NCBI GenBank assembly: GCA_030595015.1
Contig: JAUVDZ010000015.1
Location: forward strand, 1 to 16,075
Length of the DNA: 16,075 bases
Source: Candidatus Peregrinibacteria bacterium
GTDB lineage: Bacteria > Patescibacteriota > Gracilibacteria > UBA1369 > PNNO01
Direction of reading: 5' to 3'
How positions within the stretch are numbered: position 1 is the first letter of the stretch; every line of letters begins with the position of its first letter. Below the pieces are notes generated by a model that ran no database searches, was not told the DNA's origin, and saw only the letters and a program-made list of their open reading frames with translations. This document shows, in pieces, positions 7,577-12,764 of the stretch. The position numbers and the translations under genes were made by a program.

Positions 7577-7606
7577 TGCACTGCACCCATCGTGCCCAGG
7601 GTCACG

Positions 7607-7906
7607 CTAGCCAGCTATTTTGATTATAAATTTTTGAACAATATCCCCATTTAGCGCGGTATTGATTTTATCAATTATCTGATATTGTTTCATGTGGAGA
7701 TTTTGGCTCCATCCAGCACTTTTTGCCTCGATATGCAAAGTTCCTTCTTTAAAAAATTTTGGTACTAAATTTTCAACTGCTTCATCTTTAATCATTTCTC
7801 TGACAACTTTTTTATATTCACTAATAACGGCCAAAGCTTTAACTTCCCCGCTTAATCCGGCTCTGTTTATTTCTCTTACAACTAATTCGCTTATTGGTCT
7901 AAACAT
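7607..7906 (-). CDS. DciA-like protein (DUF721), possible replicative helicase loader
   Basis: A 99-aa protein with the layout of the DUF721/DciA family: an N-terminal helix (about 1-20), a basic middle and a C-terminal alpha-beta domain. The typical pattern is FFKEGTLHIEAKSAGWSQNLHMKQYQII, followed by a helix (KINTALNG) and a final strand. DciA proteins help load the replicative helicase DnaB in bacteria that lack DnaC; that role is inferred here from family resemblance. The start lies within the end of the glycosyltransferase gene (16-base overlap), so the two are very likely translationally coupled. It ends in TAG, with the repeat-rich noncoding region beyond. The short length is usual for candidate-phyla members. 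Confidence 0.72.
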   Translation of the reverse strand: MFRPISELVVREINRAGLSGEVKALAVISEYKKVVREMIKDEAVENLVPKFFKEGTLHIEAKSAGWSQNLHMKQYQIIDKINTALNGDIVQKFIIKIAG

Positions 7907-9015
7907 TTCAAATATAGATTATGAGTAAGTTCGGCCATTGTTTGCCAGGAAAATTCATCAGCACGCGCAAGTCCGCGCCGCACCAAATCCTCTTGCAAAC
8001 TTTTATCCTTATATAAGGCATGAATATTTTGAGCCATATCATTGAAATCATTTGGATCAAAAAATACAGCATTTCCTTTTCCGCAAATTTCCGGCATACA
8101 AGAAGTATCAGAGGATGCAACCGGAGTTCCACAAGCCATTGCTTCCAGAGGCGGCAATCCAAATCCTTCATAAAAAGACGGGAAAATATAGATCGCAGCC
8201 GCATTATATAAATCGATTAATTCATTTTCGTCTACTAATCCTGTAAAAATGACATCTTTTTCAACACCCAGCTCTTTTGGCAGTTTTTTAACTTCAGGAT
8301 AATAAGGATCTTCTTTTCCGGTTATAATTAATTTGATGTCGTCTCCTGCAAGTTCGCGCACTTTTTTAAATGCCTGAATCATATTTGGAATATTTTTGTG
8401 ATACCGCCAAACACCCGTGTATAAAAAGAATGGCTTAGTTACATGATATTTTTCAAGAGTTTTTTTGATTCTTAGATTGTCGTGGATTTGTTTGAATTCT
8501 TCGGATACGCCCTGATAAATTAGCTTGATTTTGTCTTTGTCTACTCCCGTAAGTTCAGTGAGATCGTTTTTTGAATTTTTAGAGATAGTTATGACTTTTT
8601 TGGCTTTCTTAACAGCTGTTCGCAGAGTTAGCACATATCCGATTCTGCTAATAATAGACTTCTTTTTTTTGCCTGGATAAAATGAAAGCGTTAAATCATG
8701 GATAGTCACAATTGATGGTCCTTTATAAAAAACAGGAGCATTAAAGTGAGTGAAATGCATTAAATCGAGTTTGTGTGTTTTTAGAACTTTATTGAAGTGA
8801 AATTGTTCACGCAGACTATAAATTGGCGCATCAGCAAGAATTTTATGAAATCGCGGCCCAGGTTCTTTATATTTTTTAAATTCCGGTTCATTGAAAAATA
8901 AATAATATTCATTGTTGTCGTTAAGTTTTGATAACCGCTTTGTTAACTCAAAAACATAACGTCCAATTCCAGTAAATTTGCTCGAATATATGCGACAATC
9001 AATTCCAATTTTCAT
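7891..9015 (-). CDS. GT4-family glycosyltransferase
   Basis: A 374-aa GT-B glycosyltransferase of the GT4 group, which transfers a sugar from a nucleotide-sugar donor during surface polysaccharide or glycolipid synthesis. The N-terminal domain starts MKIGIDCRIYSSKFTGIGRY with the glycine-containing acceptor-side loop. A VTIHDLTLSFYPG segment (~103-115) and ITISKNSKNDL (~143-152) follow. The C-terminal nucleotide-sugar domain has FLYTGVWRYHKNIPNMIQAF (~197-216) and the retaining E-x7-E motif EGFGLPPLE (283-291), then CGTPV and the PEICG loop. It probably works at the inner membrane face. The gene overlaps the downstream DciA-like gene by 16 bases. Donor and acceptor cannot be read from the sequence. 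Confidence 0.92.
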   Translation of the reverse strand: MKIGIDCRIYSSKFTGIGRYVFELTKRLSKLNDNNEYYLFFNEPEFKKYKEPGPRFHKILADAPIYSLREQFHFNKVLKTHKLDLMHFTHFNAPVFYKGPSIVTIHDLTLSFYPGKKKKSIISRIGYVLTLRTAVKKAKKVITISKNSKNDLTELTGVDKDKIKLIYQGVSEEFKQIHDNLRIKKTLEKYHVTKPFFLYTGVWRYHKNIPNMIQAFKKVRELAGDDIKLIITGKEDPYYPEVKKLPKELGVEKDVIFTGLVDENELIDLYNAAAIYIFPSFYEGFGLPPLEAMACGTPVASSDTSCMPEICGKGNAVFFDPNDFNDMAQNIHALYKDKSLQEDLVRRGLARADEFSWQTMAELTHNLYLKCLDQ

Positions 9016-9041
9016 ATAATTTTGCTACGGAAGATAAATTT

Positions 9042-9074
9042 TACTTGAGTTTCATGCAAAAGTATATTAAATTT
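9042..9074 (+). promoter_or_regulatory. Possible promoter of tRNA-Asp
   Basis: Two overlapping weak arrangements are seen, TTTACT with a 17-base spacer to TATATT and TTGAGT with a 17-base spacer to TAAATT. Both would start transcription 10-20 bases before the tRNA. The choice between them is open. Confidence 0.35.
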
Positions 9075-9090
9075 AGTCGTGCGTGAACGC

Positions 9091-9167
9091 GGAGCGGTAG
9101 TTCAGTTGGTTAGAACGCCTGCCTGTCACGCAGGAGGTCGCGAGTTCGAGTCTCGTCCGTTCCGCCA
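9091..9167 (+). tRNA. tRNA-Asp (GTC), CCA encoded
   Basis: A complete cloverleaf can be drawn. The acceptor stem GGAGCGG (9091-9097) pairs with CCGTTCC (9157-9163) through one G-U pair, followed by discriminator G and an encoded CCA (9165-9167). The anticodon stem CCTGC/GCAGG (9118-9122 and 9130-9134) encloses the loop CTGTCAC with anticodon GTC at 9125-9127. The T arm has the expected GTTCGAG loop. It stands alone between the glycosyltransferase (divergent) and an AbrB-like remnant. A short CTCGC/GCGAG hairpin (9180-9194) follows but has no T-run. Confidence 0.97.
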
Positions 9168-9212
9168 TTTCAATTTCAACTCGCTAAGGGCGAGAGGCAA
9201 GTACTAAATCTA

Positions 9213-9395
9213 TTAGTGCTTTTCGAGTAATTCTTTTAGGATTTCCTTTTGTGATTTTTCATTTATTGGCTCTATTGGTTTTAGAGTTATTTCATTGTCA
9301 TCTACATTCATTGCAAACCAACCATTTTTACATAAATGATGATAATTTTTAGGAATAGTTATTTGATGATTTTTTGAAATTTTAATAAGTCTTAT
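9213..9395 (-). pseudogene. AbrB/MazE-type DNA-binding ORF without a normal start codon
   Basis: A 60-codon frame ending in TAA encodes a clear AbrB/SpoVT-type swapped-hairpin sequence: IRLIKISKNHQITIPKNYHH at the N terminus, then WFAMNVDDNEITLKPI and an acidic/basic helical tail. Such proteins are transcription factors or antitoxins. The codon where the family's initial Met is expected is ATA (9395-9393). An in-frame TAA lies four codons before it, and no ATG, GTG or TTG intervenes. No Shine-Dalgarno site is visible. Either the start codon has been lost and the gene is dead, or ATA is used at low efficiency. No toxin gene is adjacent: the tRNA follows directly. The frame is otherwise intact, so any loss would be recent. 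Confidence 0.65.
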
Positions 9396-9411
9396 GGGAG
9401 GGTTGTGTTAG

Positions 9412-9507
9412 ATGGGTGTTTTTCAAAATTTCAAAATTTTTGAATTTTTAAAAAAGGTGCTTGAAATAATAGCAACCACTTATGAAGGATTTCTAAAGTT
9501 TTTCTAA
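9412..9507 (+). CDS. Candidate 31-aa amphipathic peptide
   Basis: The ATG at 9412 lies ten bases after GGGAGGG (9396-9402), a Shine-Dalgarno-like site, and the frame ends in TAA at 9507. The peptide starts MGVFQNFKIFEFLKKVLEII and ends GFLKFF. It is rich in Phe, Leu, Ile and Lys with polar residues at helical spacing, so it could form an amphipathic, membrane-active helix. It has no recognisable family. The stop is two bases from the end of the convergent membrane-protein gene, and its 5' side abuts the broken AbrB-like frame on the opposite strand. The underlying DNA is very AT-rich, so a chance ORF is a real alternative. Confidence 0.35.
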   Translation: MGVFQNFKIFEFLKKVLEIIATTYEGFLKFF

Positions 9508-9508
9508 A

Positions 9509-10042
9509 TTATTTCCTCGCAATCGCCAACTTCACAACATAATATCCGCTAAAGCATGCAAAGAATGTGTTTAGCCAGAAAAATATCCAGCTCGCTTCAA
9601 CAAAACTAAAAGCTGCAATTAAAATACTGCCTAAAGTCAGCGCCAGGTTTCTTCGAACTGTGCCCATTTCGAGTGTATAGCCAAGTCCGACTCCGGTTAG
9701 TCCAAGGATAAAAAACATTGTGTTGTATCCTTCAAATAAATAAAGTGACCAAACAATTAAGGCTGCGCCAGATATCAAAATTACCGGGATGTCTATTTTG
9801 TCTGGGATATCAATCATCATCATTATAGTTGCAACTGCAATCAGAATTTGAAGAAAAATGAAGAACACTGGCCCACCGCTTAAATATCCAAGAATAGCAA
9901 AAGTGAACATCAAAACATTCCCAACTGCAAACAACCAATTCTTTTTTGAGTATACAGGATGTTTAACTTTCTCAATTGGCCAGGCAGCGCCGGTTACAAG
10001 TATTAAAGATCCGACTACTCCAATATAGAAAATGTAATCCAT
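9509..10042 (-). CDS. Polytopic membrane protein, unknown function
   Basis: A 177-aa hydrophobic protein with six or seven predicted membrane helices (about 3-21, 36-54, 58-78, 85-103, 108-123, 133-148 and 151-172). A conserved-looking first loop reads AAWPIEKVKHPVYSKKNWLF. A helix pair with a Pro in the first loop and an Asn in the third helix is loosely reminiscent of PQ-loop or PnuC-like transporters, but I cannot assign it. A perfect -10 box TATAAT (10075-10070, minus strand) gives a ~20-base leader; its -35 is poor. It is divergent from the helix-turn-helix gene and shares its control region. Confidence 0.75.
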   Translation of the reverse strand: MDYIFYIGVVGSLILVTGAAWPIEKVKHPVYSKKNWLFAVGNVLMFTFAILGYLSGGPVFFIFLQILIAVATIMMMIDIPDKIDIPVILISGAALIVWSLYLFEGYNTMFFILGLTGVGLGYTLEMGTVRRNLALTLGSILIAAFSFVEASWIFFWLNTFFACFSGYYVVKLAIARK

Positions 10043-10069
10043 AAGAATTGTGTTAGTTTCGTCAATTCA

Positions 10070-10075
10070 ATTATA
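10070..10075 (-). promoter_or_regulatory. -10 box of the 177-aa membrane protein gene
   Basis: A perfect TATAAT on the minus strand, ~30 bases before the ATG at 10042. The hexamer 17 bases upstream (CAAGAA, minus strand) is not a recognisable -35. An activator or an extended control from the nearby GATTAATC sites is possible. Confidence 0.4.
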
Positions 10076-10095
10076 ACATGTGGATTTTATTTTTC

Positions 10096-10124
10096 TTGAT
10101 TAATCAAAATTCTCAACCTATAAT
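10096..10124 (+). promoter_or_regulatory. Near-consensus promoter of the helix-turn-helix gene
   Basis: TTGATT (10096-10101), a 17-base spacer and a perfect TATAAT (10119-10124). The start point is expected near 10131, so the leader is ~30 bases. A 12-bp palindrome covers the -35 and a second copy of the same 14-mer covers the start point, the layout expected for repressor control. Confidence 0.7.
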
Positions 10125-10146
10125 GAAGTCCCGATTAATCAAAATT
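10098..10146. promoter_or_regulatory. Paired 14-bp operator-like sites
   Basis: GATTAATCAAAATT occurs exactly at 10098-10111 and 10133-10146, 35 bases apart. Each has the palindromic core GATTAATC, and at the first site the palindrome extends to TTGATTAATCAA (10096-10107). The sites bracket the -10 box. The likeliest binder is the helix-turn-helix protein encoded immediately downstream (autoregulation), which is inference. Confidence 0.6.
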
Positions 10147-10160
10147 AACTTCAAAAAATC

Positions 10161-10604
10161 ATGGCACAAACATTTTTAAGTATCCAGGAGTCAGCTGAAA
10201 TTTCTAGCAAGTCTATCCAAACGATTAGACGTGCTATTAAATCTAAAAAACTGAAATCAAGAAAGAGGAAAACTCCACAAGGATACAATTACATGATTGA
10301 TAAAGAGAGCTTGATTAGCCTATATGACGTTAGATCAATTTTTGATGAACAGGCGAATACAAAGAAAAAAGCTAGTGAAGGTAAAATTTCAAAAACGCCA
10401 AGAAAACTTTCAAAACAATATCTTACAAAAGACGATCTGGGTATGTTTAAAGACACAGTGCAAAAATTAATTTCACAGCACGAAAAAGATAAAGAAAATC
10501 TATTTAGACTAATCAAAACTTTTCAGGATCGGATAGTCGGTTTAGAGAATCAGGTTAAGTTGTTGGCTGAACCAAAAAAGAAGTGGTATGAACTTTGGAA
10601 ATAG
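10161..10604 (+). CDS. Helix-turn-helix / coiled-coil DNA-binding protein
   Basis: A 147-aa protein with an N-terminal MerR/excisionase-like winged helix-turn-helix (about 5-55: FLSIQESAEISSKSIQTIRR, then a basic KSKKLKSRKRK wing and YMIDKESLISLY). A charged, Lys-rich linker (~65-90) and a helical segment likely to form a coiled coil (~92-136) follow, ending in a Trp-containing basic tail (KKKWYELWK). Proteins of this layout recur in candidate-phyla genomes and probably bind DNA as oligomers. Two identical palindrome-containing sites in its own promoter make autoregulation likely. The next gene begins 22 bases after its stop on the same strand. No Shine-Dalgarno site is visible. Confidence 0.75.
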   Translation: MAQTFLSIQESAEISSKSIQTIRRAIKSKKLKSRKRKTPQGYNYMIDKESLISLYDVRSIFDEQANTKKKASEGKISKTPRKLSKQYLTKDDLGMFKDTVQKLISQHEKDKENLFRLIKTFQDRIVGLENQVKLLAEPKKKWYELWK

Positions 10605-10626
10605 AGTACACTAACGTTCGTCTCTG

Positions 10627-11280
10627 ATGAGAGCAAAAAAACTTCGTAAAGAGATTTTAAGAAAGTTATTCCATTTATATCAACTCCCGATGATAGTTGG
10701 ATATATTGTGCTTAGATATTATCTTTCTGAGAGAATTGCGGTTTTTGCTATTGTGGTTGTTCTTGTGATTGTTTTGGAATATGAGTTTTTGCGATTAGAT
10801 TTAAATGTAAAAGTTCCGGATCCATTTGGCATTATGAGGAAGCATGAGAAGAAGAACGTGAGCGGAATGCTTTTTATGGTTTTGGCGACAATTGTTGTGT
10901 TTACGGTTTTTGATTTCAGGATTGCTGTTACAGCTCTTTTAATAACTGTTTTTGGAGATCTTGCTTCAGCATTGATTGGAATCAAGTATGGCAAACATAA
11001 GATTAAAACTGGAAAAACCTGGGAGGGATTTGCAGCCGGCCTGGTCACGAATTTGATGATCGCCGCTGTATTTTTATGGGAATATCCATTGATACTTTTT
11101 TCAATGGCAATTGTTGCAAGTATTGTTGAGTTCCTTACGTACAAACTTGACGACAATTTAACTGTGCCTATATCGTCGGCATTTGCAGGGCATACGGTTG
11201 CTTTTCTTTTAGGAGTTAGCCTGGTTCAACTGACTAATCCTATAACAGATTTATATCAATTCCTCACTTCGTTTTTCTAA
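10627..11280 (+). CDS. Dolichol kinase / phytol kinase / CDP-lipid-type membrane enzyme
   Basis: A 217-aa membrane protein of the CTP-dependent lipid kinase/cytidylyltransferase group (DGK1, SEC59, VTE5 and CdsA relatives). Signature pieces are RKEILRKLFHL (7-17) at the N terminus, an EYEFLRL segment, KKNVSG (75-80), and the catalytic block FGDLASALIGIKYGKHKI followed by GKTWEGFAAG (109-138). A DDNLTVP loop (175-181) follows. About six membrane helices are expected. It would phosphorylate a polyprenol-like alcohol with CTP, or make a CDP-lipid; which one cannot be decided here. It sits 22 bases after the helix-turn-helix gene and probably shares its transcript. Its stop codon overlaps the Shine-Dalgarno run that precedes the tiny ORF at 11288. 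Confidence 0.75.
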   Translation: MRAKKLRKEILRKLFHLYQLPMIVGYIVLRYYLSERIAVFAIVVVLVIVLEYEFLRLDLNVKVPDPFGIMRKHEKKNVSGMLFMVLATIVVFTVFDFRIAVTALLITVFGDLASALIGIKYGKHKIKTGKTWEGFAAGLVTNLMIAAVFLWEYPLILFSMAIVASIVEFLTYKLDDNLTVPISSAFAGHTVAFLLGVSLVQLTNPITDLYQFLTSFF

Positions 11281-11287
11281 AGGAGGT

Positions 11288-11362
11288 ATGAAAATGACTT
11301 GCCATAGAATTTCAAGAAGGGTAAAGTTTTTGTGCTCCTTAGAGACGATCAGTCTCTTGTGA
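11288..11362 (+). CDS. Candidate 22-24-aa leader peptide before the dehydrogenase gene
   Basis: AAAGGAGGT (11279-11287) is a very strong Shine-Dalgarno sequence. It lies one base before ATG 11288 and seven bases before the in-frame ATG 11294, which is the better placed start. The frame runs to TGA at 11362 and encodes a basic, Cys-containing peptide (MTCHRISRRVKFL then CSLETISLL). It is the only candidate here ending in TGA. The 3' end lies in a hairpin (11334-11364), and the dehydrogenase gene starts 39 bases on. This looks like a translated leader that could control the next gene. Alternatively the ribosome site is what remains of a lost downstream gene. Confidence 0.4.
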   Translation: MKMTCHRISRRVKFLCSLETISLL

Positions 11363-11364
11363 GC
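11334..11364 (+). promoter_or_regulatory. Hairpin overlapping the end of the leader ORF
   Basis: AGAGAC (11341-11346) and GTCTCT (11352-11357) form a perfect 6-bp stem around GATCA. After a 3x3 internal loop the helix continues with GCTC (11334-11337) and GAGC (11361-11364). The leader ORF's stop codon lies in the 3' arm, so a ribosome translating the leader would open the structure. No T-run follows, so an effect on translation or RNA stability is likelier than termination. Confidence 0.5.
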
Positions 11365-11384
11365 GTAAGCGAACTCAATATTAG
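11357..11384 (+). promoter_or_regulatory. Weak candidate promoter for glutamate dehydrogenase
   Basis: TTGTGA (11357-11362), a 16-base spacer and TATTAG (11379-11384) would start transcription near 11391, ~10 bases before the ATG. The match is modest, and read-through from the upstream genes is an equal possibility. Confidence 0.3.
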
Positions 11385-11401
11385 TACTAACCAATTACGA
11401 A

Positions 11402-12649
11402 ATGTCACTCTTTGAAAACACTTTAAAGCAGATAAATGAAGCTGCTGAGATTATGAATCTTGAAGAAGATATTTTAACTATTTTAAGCCATCCAAAAAGA
11501 ATTATTCAGGTTAGCCTTCCAATTAGAATGGATGATGGAAAGGTTAAGGTTTTTGATGGATTTCGTGTTCAGCATAATGATGTTGCTGGTCCATTTAAAG
11601 GTGGGATTAGATATCATCAACAAGTTGATATGGAAGAAGTTAAAGCTCTTGCAACATGGATGACTATGAAATGTTCAGTTGTAGGAATCCCTCTGGGTGG
11701 AGGAAAAGGTGGAATCATTGTTGATCCAAAAACATTATCAACGCGGGAATTAGAACAATTAACTCGTCGATATATAAATAGAGTTCAGCATAATATTGGA
11801 CCTGATATGGACGTGCCTGCTCCTGATGTAAACACAAACGGGCAAATCATGGCATGGATGACTGATGAATATATGAAACTTGGCAACATCAACAGACGTG
11901 GTGTTGTGACTGGTAAGCCACTTGAATGTGGAGGATCTGAAGGACGAGCTGCTGCGACTAGTCAGGGTGGATCGATTGTATGGGAAGAAATTGCAAAAGA
12001 AAAAGGAATTAAGCCAGGAGAAACTCGTGTAGTTATTCAGGGATTTGGAAATGCCGGTTCTCACATGGCTCGAATTATGGGAGAGCAAGGTTACAAAATC
12101 GTTGGAGTTTCTGATTCAAAAGGTGGAGTTTATTGTGAAGAAGGATTAGACGCACCTTGTGTGTTGAAATGTAAAGTTGAAAAAGGAACAGTAATTGAAT
12201 GTGAATCACAATGTGGTAGTTGTAAGCAAATCACAAACGAAGAATTAATCACTGCAGATTGTGATATTTTAGTTCTTGCTGCTCTTGAAAATCAAGTTAC
12301 TGAAGAAAACGCAGCAAATGTTAAAGCTAAATATATTATCGAGTTAGCAAATGGTCCGGTTACTCCTGAAGCAGATAAAATTCTCGAGAAAAATGATGTT
12401 CTGGTTATTCCAGACATTCTTGCAAATGCAGGTGGTGTAACAGTTAGTTATTTTGAATTAGTTCAGAATGAAGCTGGATATTATTGGTCAGCAGACAAAG
12501 TTCAAAGACGTCTTAAACCAATTATGATCAAGGCATACCAACGTGTTAGCGAAATGATGCAGGAATACAAGTGTTCAATGCGTCAGGCAGCATTCATCTC
12601 AGCGATGGATAGACTTAGTGTGATGCTGAAGACAAGAGGGTTTGAGTAA
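11402..12649 (+). CDS. gdhA: Glu/Leu/Phe/Val-type dehydrogenase, probably glutamate dehydrogenase
   Basis: A 415-aa enzyme that interconverts glutamate with 2-oxoglutarate and ammonia. The substrate domain has PFKGGIRYH (K66), MTMKCSVVGIPLGGGKGG (K90 and K102) and the catalytic DVPAPDVNTNG (D142), all as expected for hexameric glutamate dehydrogenases. The nucleotide domain has GFGNAGSHMA (214-223), a Rossmann loop, and the later ELANGPVTPEAD and PDILANAGGVTVSYFE blocks. Length is normal. Unusual is a cysteine-rich stretch at 245-287 (C245, C253, C257, C267, C271, C274, C287), where family members usually have a Cys-poor loop. No Shine-Dalgarno site precedes the ATG. A leader ORF and hairpin lie upstream and a strong terminator downstream. 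Leucine or phenylalanine as substrate is not excluded. Confidence 0.92.
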   Translation: MSLFENTLKQINEAAEIMNLEEDILTILSHPKRIIQVSLPIRMDDGKVKVFDGFRVQHNDVAGPFKGGIRYHQQVDMEEVKALATWMTMKCSVVGIPLGGGKGGIIVDPKTLSTRELEQLTRRYINRVQHNIGPDMDVPAPDVNTNGQIMAWMTDEYMKLGNINRRGVVTGKPLECGGSEGRAAATSQGGSIVWEEIAKEKGIKPGETRVVIQGFGNAGSHMARIMGEQGYKIVGVSDSKGGVYCEEGLDAPCVLKCKVEKGTVIECESQCGSCKQITNEELITADCDILVLAALENQVTEENAANVKAKYIIELANGPVTPEADKILEKNDVLVIPDILANAGGVTVSYFELVQNEAGYYWSADKVQRRLKPIMIKAYQRVSEMMQEYKCSMRQAAFISAMDRLSVMLKTRGFE

Positions 12650-12665
12650 AAAACAATATATAAAG

Positions 12666-12698
12666 AAAAGGCCTTCTCATTGCGAGCAGGCCTTTTTT
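12666..12698 (+). terminator. Intrinsic terminator after glutamate dehydrogenase
   Basis: AAAAGGCCT (12666-12674) and AGGCCTTTT (12688-12696) form a perfect 9-bp stem, with CTC/GAG pairing possible inside the loop, and the right arm runs into a six-T tract (12693-12698). The A-rich left arm gives a T-run on the other strand too, so it may also end transcripts from the convergent PEP carboxykinase gene. Confidence 0.88.
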
Positions 12699-12704
12699 AG
12701 TTGT

Positions 12705-12753
12705 CATAACTATTTTGGCTTCAAAATAGTTTTGGCGCCATAACTATTATGGC
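12705..12753. repeat. Two hairpins containing a 15-bp tandem motif
   Basis: AACTATTTTG (12708-12717) and CAAAATAGTT (12722-12731) form a perfect 10-bp stem with loop GCTT. GCCATA (12737-12742) and TATGGC (12748-12753) form a second stem. CATAACTATTTTGGC (12705-12719) and CATAACTATTATGGC (12739-12753) match at 14 of 15 positions, so the motif is duplicated. They lie between the two convergent genes and directly follow the PEP carboxykinase stop on the minus strand. Confidence 0.75.
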
Positions 12754-12764
12754 CGCAAAACTTT

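Larger units (their letters stand above)
7178..7606. other. Repeat-rich noncoding region upstream of the HNH gene
   Basis: No convincing gene is present in these 429 bases. They hold a long-range 11-bp inverted repeat (7235/7351), a 14-bp direct repeat (7416/7488), a 34-bp direct repeat (7432/7543) and a near-palindrome shared with the HNH coding sequence (7506). The right half is GC-richer than its surroundings. It lies between the DciA-like gene and the HNH gene, both on the minus strand, so it could be the HNH leader, a structured RNA, or decayed mobile DNA. Confidence 0.6.

Noticed and set aside
6386..7606. IscB/IsrB-type system with an omega-like RNA (HNH gene plus structured leader)
   Set aside because: The HNH protein has no RuvC motifs or bridge helix and its N terminus is a different helical domain, so the leader cannot be called an omega RNA.
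9180..9194. CTCGC/GCGAG hairpin after the tRNA as a terminator
   Set aside because: Only five pairs and no T-run on the plus strand.
10624..10660. CTGATGAG resembling a hammerhead ribozyme core
   Set aside because: No following stem II plus GAAA and no flanking stems; it coincides with the start codon of the membrane enzyme gene.
10719..11156. 145-aa minus-strand ORF
   Set aside because: Shadow of the lipid-kinase-type gene, low-complexity Lys/Thr/Ser composition, no family features.
11759..12088. 109-aa minus-strand ORF
   Set aside because: Shadow of the conserved dehydrogenase gene.
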